Assembly (NCBI RefSeq): GCF_014203715.1
Contig: NZ_JACHJP010000004.1
Location: 124,001 to 188,000 of the forward strand
Reading direction: 5' to 3'
Source: Streptosporangium saharense
GTDB lineage: Bacteria; Actinomycetota; Actinomycetes; Streptosporangiales; Streptosporangiaceae
DNA length: 64,000 nt
Part shown: positions 8,144-13,907 of the stretch, one piece after another
How positions within the stretch are numbered: the stretch's first letter is position 1
How the letters are laid out: each line of letters starts with the position of its first letter
Program-made: the position numbers and the translations under genes
Notes under the pieces: generated by a model
What the model saw: only the letters and a program-made list of their open reading frames with translations
The model's database searches: none
What the model was told of the DNA's origin: nothing

Positions 8144-8347
8144 TCAGGCGTCGAAGGCGCCGGTGTTCACGCGGCCGATGAATGAGCGCCACTGCGCGGG
8201 GGTGAAGGCCAGGGCCGGGCCGGAGGGGTTCTTGCTGTCACGGACGGCGACCAGGCCGGGGAGGTCCGTCGTGACCTCGACGCAGTTATCTCCATTCGCG
8301 CCGCTGAGCGAACTCTTACGCCAGGTGATGGACTGAGCTGGGTCCAT
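8144..8347 (-). CDS. DUF397 protein
   Basis: This 67-residue protein is a standard DUF397 member: WRKSSLSGANGDNCVEV at the start, a VAVRDSKNPSGPAL strand pair and the LAFTPAQWRSFI helix. DUF397 proteins in actinomycetes are encoded next to XRE/DUF5753 regulators, as here (10 bases apart, same strand). The two are thought to act as a pair, related to the BldB/WhiJ regulators of development. The exact role of this copy is unknown. Confidence 0.92.
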   Translation of the reverse strand: MDPAQSITWRKSSLSGANGDNCVEVTTDLPGLVAVRDSKNPSGPALAFTPAQWRSFIGRVNTGAFDA

Positions 8348-8357
8348 GATCTTTGCC

Positions 8358-9197
8358 TTACTCGTCGAATCGGTGGGCGAGGTCCACGAGGAATGCGACC
8401 GACTCGTGTGGAGGCAGAGCTACCTCACGGACCTGGTCGAATATGAGGGTATACGCCTGCACCTCCTTGTCCTCCTCCAGATAGAGATCGCTGGTGGCCG
8501 CTTCGAGGTAGACGAGGCTGGGATCTTCAGGAAAGCGAAGAATGCTGAACTCTCCATCCAGTCCAGCATGGGCTCCCACGGTGTCCGGGATGACGTGCAC
8601 GGTGATGGTGGGCTGCTCCGACAGGGCGACGATGTGCCGGAGTTGATCACTCATGACCTTGGGGCCGCCGACGACCTTGTTCAGTGCGGCCTGGTCGATC
8701 AGCACCTGTAGCACCAGGGGTTGCTCTCTGTGCAGGATCTTCTGCCGGGCGATGCGGCCCTCTATCCGGCGTTGGATCTTCTGCTCGTCGAGCGTGCCCG
8801 TTCGCATCACCGCCGCCATGTAGTCAGGAGTCTGAAGCAGGCCGGGGATGCGCAGTGCCGCGTAGGCGAGGATCTCGGAGGCTTCGGCCTCGAAACCTGG
8901 CAACGAGCCACGGAACACTTCGGCGTACTCAGACCACCAGCCCTTCGTGCGGGACTGACGTGCGAGGGTGAGGACCGTCTCTCGCATCTGAGGATCGGTG
9001 ACGCCGTACACGTTCAGCAGAGCGTTCATGTTGCCGACGTCTGGCCGGGTCCACTTGTTACGCTCCATGTGGGTCAGCCGTCCACGGGACCATTCCAGTC
9101 GGCGGGTGGCCTCCTCCACGGTGAGCCCGGATGCCTCACGAAGCTGGACAAGCAGCGCGCTGAGACGACGCCGCCGAAGCGTTGGGCTGTGACTCAC
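8358..9197 (-). CDS. XRE-family regulator with DUF5753 domain (WhiJ-like)
   Basis: The N-terminal helix-turn-helix (about residues 10-65) reads LLVQLREASGLTVEEATRRL and SRGRLTHMER. The remainder is the DUF5753 domain, with the typical segments LRIPGLLQTPDYMAA, RIARQKIL, IDQAAL and a C-terminal VALPPHESVAFL helix. I chose the GTG at 9197 because GGAGAG sits just upstream; a start 24 bases earlier lacks this. The protein is about 279 residues, normal for the family. With the adjacent DUF397 gene it forms the common actinobacterial regulator pair and probably controls its own expression. Confidence 0.9.
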   Translation of the reverse strand: MSHSPTLRRRRLSALLVQLREASGLTVEEATRRLEWSRGRLTHMERNKWTRPDVGNMNALLNVYGVTDPQMRETVLTLARQSRTKGWWSEYAEVFRGSLPGFEAEASEILAYAALRIPGLLQTPDYMAAVMRTGTLDEQKIQRRIEGRIARQKILHREQPLVLQVLIDQAALNKVVGGPKVMSDQLRHIVALSEQPTITVHVIPDTVGAHAGLDGEFSILRFPEDPSLVYLEAATSDLYLEEDKEVQAYTLIFDQVREVALPPHESVAFLVDLAHRFDE

Positions 9198-9389
9198 GTT
9201 CTCTCCTACCGTCAGACGCACTGCCGCCAGAAGCAGTTAACTATGACAACCGAACTTTGGTGTTGAAGTTTTGGCGCTGCTAGGCCACTATGGGTATCCG
9301 ACCGGAAGCGGGGTGAGATGAACGCTCTGTCAGGAAGATCGAGGCACCGCCCGCACGACCGCCGCTCGCCCGCAACATGGCCTGCGACA

Positions 9390-9638
9390 TCACTCCTGGT
9401 TCTTTTCGCCGGGAGCGACCACGAAGGTCCCCATGCCGCGAACGGTCTCCACTCTTCCCTCGGCGACGAGGGCATGGACGGCCTTCCGGGCAGTGTTGAG
9501 CGCGATCCCGAACTCCTCCATCAAGTGCGGCAGGCTCGGGATGGGCTGTTTCGGCCGGTAGATGCCGGAGGTTATACGGTCCCGCAAGATCTCCGTCACC
9601 TGCTCCCAGACTGGTCTGTTCGGCTCCCGTTCCCACAT
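9390..9638 (-). CDS. Short GntR-family regulator (winged HTH only)
   Basis: The protein is 82 residues, just the GntR DNA-binding domain: PVWEQVTEILRDRITSGIY, the wing region LPSLPHLMEEFGIALNTARKA and GRVETVRGMGTFV. No effector domain follows. Short GntR proteins of this kind occur in actinomycete integrative elements and plasmids as transfer or replication regulators (the KorSA/TraR type). The conspicuous inverted repeat upstream (9683-9716) is its likely operator. A group of plus-strand genes begins on the far side of that operator. Confidence 0.85.
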   Translation of the reverse strand: MWEREPNRPVWEQVTEILRDRITSGIYRPKQPIPSLPHLMEEFGIALNTARKAVHALVAEGRVETVRGMGTFVVAPGEKNQE

Positions 9639-9682
9639 GGGCTGGAGCGTACGAGGGCATGCCCCTGCCGAGACCGCCAGAA

Positions 9683-9720
9683 CCTATCAGGCCCGCGTGT
9701 GATAGGGCCTGATAGGGCCT
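9683..9720. promoter_or_regulatory. Probable GntR operator (12-base inverted repeat plus direct repeat)
   Basis: CCTATCAGGCCC (9683-9694) and GGGCCTGATAGG (9705-9716) form a perfect inverted repeat with a 10-base spacer. GATAGGGCCT is also repeated directly at 9701-9710 and 9711-9720. The site lies between the divergent GntR gene and the plus-strand island genes, so it could control both. Confidence 0.65.
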
Positions 9721-9866
9721 CCGATATGCGGAGCCTTGAACACGCCATCTCCTCTTTTCCTTGCTGCCAGCGGTGCTCCCCGCGAGCAACACCCTGATCC
9801 AAAAACGGACCTGCCCGACGGTTGCATCGCCGGGACAGGCCCTCAATCAGGAAGGCAACTCCTGAC

Positions 9867-10958
9867 GTGAGTAAGAGTAGTGCTCCGAGCTCCAACTCGG
9901 ACACATCGACCCCGGAGGGCTGCGGCTGCTTCGCCGACGCCGTACCCCTGCCCATGGGCTGCGCCCGCTGCGGCCATTCCCCCTACGCCCACGGTTGCTC
10001 CGGCCAGGACGGGCACGAGTACGTGCAGCCGTCCGGGCTGTTGATGAACGCCCGTCTCCAGGCCCGCCGCGAGTACGGCCCGCAGATCCTTCCCGCTCCC
10101 CGGCCTCCGATGGAGGTCGCGCCGAACGAGGTGGTTCCGCTGGTGCCCGCCCAGCGTCGGCCCGTTCCCGAGCCGAACCCCGAGCCGGGATCGCCCGCGG
10201 CGGCCCCGGCCGCGCACGCCGTACCGGATGACCTGCCCGACCTCCCGGAAGCCGCCTCCGAGCCGGGTCCCGTGCCGGTTCCTGCCGGTGACATGGTTAC
10301 CGTCCCAGCGTCGGAGCCCGTTGAGCCGGTACGGCCTGCCCGGCCTTCGCTGCCTCGGCAGATCCGGCGCTCTGCGCCCGGTGCTCCCCGAGCCGGGATC
10401 TCCTGGGCCAGGCTGCGTCGATCCGGTCTGTCCCGGCCTGGTTTCCGCAGGAGTGCGGTACGGCCCGCGACCGGCAGGCCGCCTCGACGCGAAGGCCGCT
10501 GTCGTGCTCTTCATGCTCGTGCGGCTTCCGGCGCTCACGCGGCGGTGCCGTACGGCGCGCACCTTTCTCTTTGTTCTCCCGCAGGGCAGGCCCGTCTGGC
10601 GATCACCTCGTCGGCCAGAGCCTCTGATCGGATCACGGAGGTCCAGATCATGCACAACAGCACCCCCAACAGTCCGGCGATCCCGGGCTGGCGGCTGATC
10701 GTCAGCGACACGGGCCGCTACTGGGCCATCCGCAACCGCGCCTTCCCCCGCGTCGCCCTGCGCGCCGGGGTCGAACCGGCCGTGGACGCCGACACCTTCG
10801 AGGAGGTTCAGGCCGCCGTGGCCGAGCAGGAGGACAAGGCCCGCACCGCCGTCGCCAACGCCGAGAAGACCACCTTCACCAACGCCGAGAAGACCACCTT
10901 GGCCGCCGCCGAGAAGACCGTCGTCGCCGCCGTCGAGACGACGGGGCCGGTCTCGTGA
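9867..10958 (+). CDS. Cys/His-cluster protein with Pro/Glu linker, open into the next gene
   Basis: From a GTG at 9867, with AGGAAGG upstream, the frame runs 363 residues. The first 55 hold a likely zinc-binding cluster (CGCF, then CARCGHSPYAHGC and a later His), ending GLLMNARLQARREY. A long Pro/Glu/Val linker follows. Residues past about 165 look less like a real protein, and the frame continues without a stop into what appears to be a separate gene at 10650 with its own ribosome site. Either this is one fused protein, or the first gene lost its original end by a frameshift. I do not recognise a named family. Confidence 0.4.
   Translation: MSKSSAPSSNSDTSTPEGCGCFADAVPLPMGCARCGHSPYAHGCSGQDGHEYVQPSGLLMNARLQARREYGPQILPAPRPPMEVAPNEVVPLVPAQRRPVPEPNPEPGSPAAAPAAHAVPDDLPDLPEAASEPGPVPVPAGDMVTVPASEPVEPVRPARPSLPRQIRRSAPGAPRAGISWARLRRSGLSRPGFRRSAVRPATGRPPRREGRCRALHARAASGAHAAVPYGAHLSLCSPAGQARLAITSSARASDRITEVQIMHNSTPNSPAIPGWRLIVSDTGRYWAIRNRAFPRVALRAGVEPAVDADTFEEVQAAVAEQEDKARTAVANAEKTTFTNAEKTTLAAAEKTVVAAVETTGPVS
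10650..10958 (+). CDS. Small Trp-motif protein (island family, copy 1)
   Basis: The ATG at 10650 follows GGAGGT at a good distance, giving 102 residues. The core reads PGWRLIVSDTGRYWAIRN, then a DTFEEVQAAVAEQE helix. This layout (GW, 9-12 residues, W/Y, then a helix led by T-x-E) recurs in the next three island proteins. The tail carries a repeat of NAEKTT type that could form a coiled helix. It overlaps the next gene by four bases (GTGA), so the two are translationally coupled. Function unknown. Confidence 0.6.
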   Translation: MHNSTPNSPAIPGWRLIVSDTGRYWAIRNRAFPRVALRAGVEPAVDADTFEEVQAAVAEQEDKARTAVANAEKTTFTNAEKTTLAAAEKTVVAAVETTGPVS

Positions 10959-11404
10959 CGGGCCGGCATCGGGACGGCCAGCCGTACGCCTCGGTGTATC
11001 AGCGGGTCTGGGACGGACCCGCCCGCGCCGAAGCCGAACGCCTCGACCAGACCTGGGCGGACTGGACCGTGCTCTACAGCCTGGGCAAGCGCGCCTTCTA
11101 CGCCGTGGCGTCCTGGGACAGCCCGCAGCTCGTGGTGGTTGAGGACGCCACGTCGGAGGGGTTGGAGGAGCGGATGCAGGAGGCGGAGATGGTCCGGATG
11201 CTCCAGGCCACGCTGACCCAGGGCGAGGAGAAGCGTCCGTCGGCTGAGCTGAGTGACCAGGACACGACGGGGACGCGCGACCGGAACACGCCGGGGACGC
11301 TCGATCGGGACGAGACGGGGGCGCGGGACCGGGACACGGCGGAGCCGCGGGATCGGGGCCCGGCCAGAAGGCGGCGTTCGTCGCCGGGTGGGAGGGCGGC
11401 ATGA
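10955..11404 (+). CDS. Small Trp-motif protein with Asp/Arg repeat tail (copy 2)
   Basis: This 149-residue protein starts at a GTG overlapping the previous stop. Residues about 25-80 follow the island pattern: WADWTVLYSLGKRAFYAVASW, then ATSEGLEERMQEAEMV. The C-terminal 50 residues are a low-complexity tail of repeated D-R-D/N-T-x-G-x-R-D-R units ending in an Arg cluster, encoded by imperfect DNA repeats (about 11260-11370). The charged tail suggests nucleic-acid or partner binding, which is inference. It overlaps the next gene by four bases. Confidence 0.6.
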   Translation: MTGRHRDGQPYASVYQRVWDGPARAEAERLDQTWADWTVLYSLGKRAFYAVASWDSPQLVVVEDATSEGLEERMQEAEMVRMLQATLTQGEEKRPSAELSDQDTTGTRDRNTPGTLDRDETGARDRDTAEPRDRGPARRRRSSPGGRAA

Positions 11405-11841
11405 TGCCATCGCTCAAGGCGACTCGTCCCCAGGCCGGTGTCGCGGATCGAACCTGCGACACCCTGCAGACGGCTCACCCGGGTTGGCTGGTCTTCCACA
11501 ACCCGCAGTCCGGCCTGTGGAGCGCCTACCGCCACGCCCTGTCCGGCAGGCCGACCCCCGGCGCCGTGCTGCTGGTACGCGCCGACTCGGCCGAAGAGCT
11601 GGACCGCAAGCTGGCCGCCCAGACACCCGCTCAGACGCTCGCTCAGGTGTCCGTCCAGGCGCCCGTCCAGGCGCCCAGGCAGGTGTCCGCTCGCCTGACC
11701 GCTCAGGCACCCCCGATGGTGCCGCCAAGCATCCGGGCCGTCGCCGCCGCCCGCGCCCTCCAGGCCCGAACCGCCCACGCCGTTCGGGCTGGATGGGCCG
11801 GTCAGCGACCTGTCGGCCTGCGCAGACTCCTGCGCTCCTGA
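11401..11841 (+). CDS. Small Trp-motif protein with Gln/Ala-rich tail (copy 3)
   Basis: This 146-residue protein starts at an ATGA overlap with the previous gene. Residues about 25-72 carry the clearest form of the island motif: AHPGWLVFHNPQSGLWSAYR, then a strand (AVLLVRADS) and the AEELDRKLAAQ helix. The tail repeats Q-A/T-P/L units (AQTPAQTLAQVSVQAPVQAP) and then becomes basic. Copies 1 to 3 form one operon, ended by the first of the hairpins at 11846. Function unknown. Confidence 0.6.
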   Translation: MMPSLKATRPQAGVADRTCDTLQTAHPGWLVFHNPQSGLWSAYRHALSGRPTPGAVLLVRADSAEELDRKLAAQTPAQTLAQVSVQAPVQAPRQVSARLTAQAPPMVPPSIRAVAAARALQARTAHAVRAGWAGQRPVGLRRLLRS

Positions 11842-11845
11842 AGCC

Positions 11846-12087
11846 GGTACGGCGGGCGGTGGGACCTCATCCCGCCCGCTGCCCGCCGTACCTCCTAAAC
11901 GTGCGGCCCAGACGGAGGGGTCTGGGCCGCACCCCTTCGCAAGGCGGCTCCCACACACGCCGGGACATGGCAGGGCGTGTTGGGGAAGGGGGAGCCGCCT
12001 CGCGTACCGGTCTCGCGTCCCCACACGCGGGACCGGTCCTCCTACCGGGTGCCCGGCCCCTGCTCCCCGGCTCGGGGCCGGGCACCC
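11846..12087. other. Run of five consecutive strong hairpins
   Basis: Five inverted repeats follow each other in 242 bases: 11846-11857 with 11881-11892 (12 pairs), 11901-11913 with 11920-11932 (13 pairs, 6-base loop), 11942-11952 with 11990-12000 (11 pairs, enclosing an inner stem 11955-11961/11974-11980), 12006-12018 with 12025-12037 (13 pairs, one GU), and 12047-12060 with 12074-12087 (14 pairs). Their sequences differ, so this is conserved-looking structure rather than a repeated sequence. The first may act as the operon terminator. Together they could be a structured RNA or a transfer/replication locus of the island. Confidence 0.7.
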
Positions 12088-12097
12088 CCCACCCTCA

Positions 12098-12148
12098 CCT
12101 GAACCGGCATGGCCTCCCCGCCTGAACCGGCGCGGCCTCCCCGCCTGA
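12098..12148. repeat. Tandem 23-base repeat, 2.2 copies
   Basis: The unit beginning CCTGAACCGGC and ending GGCCTCCCCG occurs at 12098-12120 and 12121-12143, differing at two positions, and a third copy starts with CCTGA at 12144. It directly follows the hairpin run and precedes the next island gene. Confidence 0.7.
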
Positions 12149-12185
12149 CACGTGTTTCCTGTCCGTCTTCCGAAGCGAGACGACG

Positions 12186-12425
12186 ATGACCGATGACGAG
12201 TACGAGCGACGCGTGCTCGACGTGCTCACCAGCACCCACCCCGGCTGGTACTACCAACAACGCGACCTACCCGGCCTACCCCGGTGGTGGGCCACCCGCT
12301 ACTACCCGCTGCGACCCGACCAGCGAAAGGCCGGAGCCCGCGACGTGCTGGGCCGTACCACCCTGCACGGGTTGATCAGGGCCCTGGCCCACCACGACAA
12401 GATCCTCCACAACCTCCGCTACTGA
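12186..12425 (+). CDS. Small Trp-motif protein (copy 4)
   Basis: The 79-residue protein keeps the island pattern nearly to the exclusion of anything else: STHPGWYYQQRDLPGLPRWWAT, then RTTLHGLIRALAHHD. Its HPGW and the paired tryptophans align with copy 3. It ends 11 bases before the excisionase-like gene and is probably cotranscribed with it. It is separated from copies 1 to 3 by the hairpin region, so it belongs to a second transcript. Function unknown. Confidence 0.65.
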   Translation: MTDDEYERRVLDVLTSTHPGWYYQQRDLPGLPRWWATRYYPLRPDQRKAGARDVLGRTTLHGLIRALAHHDKILHNLRY

Positions 12426-12436
12426 AGGAGCCCCCC

Positions 12437-12676
12437 ATGCCTACCCTCAAGGCCACCCGCAAGGCCGTCACCCCCGACGGAACCTTCACCACCGGCCCCG
12501 AAACCACCGACCGCCTCCTCACCCCCGGAGAAGTCGCCCACATCTTCGGCGTCGACCCCAAAACCGTCAATCGTTGGTCCCTCACCGGGAAGATCCCCTC
12601 GCTGAAGACCCCCAGCGGACAGCGCCGCTACCGCCAAAGCGACATCAACGTAATCCTCAACCCCTCGACCCCGTGA
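12437..12676 (+). CDS. MerR/BldC-type HTH protein, excisionase-like
   Basis: The ATG at 12437 has GAAGGAG upstream. The 79-residue protein has an N-terminal extension and then a MerR-like HTH: LLTPGEVAHIFGVDPKTVNRWSLTGKIPSLKTPSGQRRYR, followed by a short helix. The same fold is used by the developmental regulator BldC and by the excisionases of actinomycete integrative elements. A position next to a tRNA gene at the edge of the island favours the excisionase reading. An integrase would be expected next to it and none is present. Confidence 0.8.
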   Translation: MPTLKATRKAVTPDGTFTTGPETTDRLLTPGEVAHIFGVDPKTVNRWSLTGKIPSLKTPSGQRRYRQSDINVILNPSTP

Positions 12677-12701
12677 CCACTCGCCCCTGACCTCGGGGAA
12701 A

Positions 12702-12729
12702 GATCATCCCCGCGTGCGCGGGGGTGATC
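12702..12729. repeat. Single CRISPR-repeat-like palindrome
   Basis: The 28 bases from GATCATCCCCGCG to CGCGGGGGTGATC form a 13-pair stem with one GU pair and a 2-base loop. The core CCCCGCGTGCGCGGGG is typical of actinobacterial type I-E CRISPR repeats. There is one copy only, with no second repeat or spacers nearby. Confidence 0.5.
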
Positions 12730-12877
12730 TCGTAGCATGCGCGCCTGGGCACCCCGAACAGCTTCGTATCACTGCTGTCAGACCCCGGTGTCCCCCTGGT
12801 GAGCCACAGCAGCACGGCCGTCGCGGAACTGTGCACCGCAGACAGATCCGCCCGGTTCTCCAGGGCGGCGAAAACAG

Positions 12878-12912
12878 AAAGACCGCTATCCGAAGATCGG
12901 AAGGCGGTCTTT
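12878..12912. terminator. Bidirectional terminator downstream of tRNA-Ile
   Basis: AAAGACCGC and GCGGTCTTT pair around a second small stem, and T-rich sequence follows on both strands. On the minus strand it lies just past the tRNA 3' end. Confidence 0.7.
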
Positions 12913-12927
12913 TTGCTGGTCAGAAGG

Positions 12928-13001
12928 TGGGGCTACCAGGACTTGAACCTGGGACCTCTTCCTTATCAGGGAAGCGCTCTAACCGACTGAGCTATAGCCC
13001 C
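12928..13001 (-). tRNA. tRNA-Ile (anticodon GAU)
   Basis: The minus strand folds as a tRNA of 74 bases: acceptor GGGGCTA with TAGCCCC, D arm with AGTCGGTTA loop, anticodon arm CTTCC-CTGATAA-GGAAG (anticodon GAT) and T arm CCAGG-TTCAAGT-CCTGG. The CCA end is not encoded. Actinobacterial genomes commonly place tRNA-Ile and then tRNA-Ala after gyrA and DUF3566. Here no tRNA-Ala follows, and the accessory island abuts the 3' end. Confidence 0.95.
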
Positions 13002-13151
13002 TCATCACGTGCCAGAACGGTATCGCATCCTGCTTTGGGAGGCGAATCCGTCCGCTCGAACAGGGAAAAGCTTACCCTGTCCTGGCACCGGCTCGCGCCA
13101 TGTCCCCGGCCCGCGCGCAAGGCGCAGCGCCGGGGACACGCCGGACGATGA

Positions 13152-13904
13152 CTACTCGGCCTCGCTGAAGGTGACCTCGATGCCGCCGACCAGGTCGGAG
13201 GCGATGTTGTAGATCACCGCACCGAGGGTGGACAGGGCCGTGATCAGGACGACGTTCACGGCCCCGATCAGGGCGGTGTATCCGAGGATGCGGACCGGCT
13301 CGAACCAGGAGGCGACGTTGAAGCCGCTCGCGGACGGCTTGCCGTCGGAGACCGTGAACTGGTTGACCGTCTGGATGATGCTGTCGAACACGCCGAGGCT
13401 GTTCAGCACCATGTAGAGCACCGCGACGGCGACGAACAGCACCACGAAGCAGACCAGGGAGACCACGAAGCTGAACTTCATGGCCGACCACGGCTCGATC
13501 CTGCGCAGCACCAGATGGGCCTTGCGCGGCGAGCGCGGCGAGGAGTCGGCGGCCGGCTTCCTGGAGTCGGGCCCGGGAGACGACAGCCCCCCCGGCGGAG
13601 GCCCTCCCGGCGACCAGGAGGGGTTGCCGGAAGGCGGGGTCGGGCGGGGGTGCACCATGGTGTCGGGCACCTTGCCGTCCTCGGCGGACGCCGTACCCGG
13701 CCTGCCCTTGCCGTCGGCGACCGGTTTGTCGGTCTCCGGAGCGGGACCACCGTTGTTTGAGGGCCCGGGCCTGTTACCGTTGCCCGCCGACGGCTCAGCC
13801 GCCTTGGCAGGATCTGCTTCGACGGCTTTATCCATTTTCTCCGTCACCTGATCACGTGTCGACGAGGACGCGGGTCGCGGTCCTGGCCTTGACTGAGCGC
13901 TCAC
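13152..13904 (-). CDS. DUF3566 membrane protein
   Basis: The 250-residue protein has a disordered Pro/Gly/Ser-rich N-terminus of about 125 residues. The DUF3566 domain follows: VLRRIEPWSAMKFSFVVSL, a first membrane helix (about 147-172), a periplasmic loop with FDSIIQTVNQ, and a second helix (about 210-235) before the conserved end YNIASDLVGGIEVTF. The gene directly follows gyrA (4-base gap), the standard actinobacterial order. Its role is not established; the conserved linkage suggests a house-keeping membrane function. Confidence 0.92.
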   Translation of the reverse strand: MSAQSRPGPRPASSSTRDQVTEKMDKAVEADPAKAAEPSAGNGNRPGPSNNGGPAPETDKPVADGKGRPGTASAEDGKVPDTMVHPRPTPPSGNPSWSPGGPPPGGLSSPGPDSRKPAADSSPRSPRKAHLVLRRIEPWSAMKFSFVVSLVCFVVLFVAVAVLYMVLNSLGVFDSIIQTVNQFTVSDGKPSASGFNVASWFEPVRILGYTALIGAVNVVLITALSTLGAVIYNIASDLVGGIEVTFSEAE

Positions 13905-13907
13905 GGG

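Noticed and set aside
12702..12780. CRISPR array
   Set aside because: Only one repeat-like unit is present, there is no regular spacing or second repeat, and no cas gene is in the window.
12799..12990. A 63-residue frame ending in GYQDLNLGPLPYQGSALTD
   Set aside because: The end is simply a translation of the complement of tRNA-Ile, a well-known artefact.
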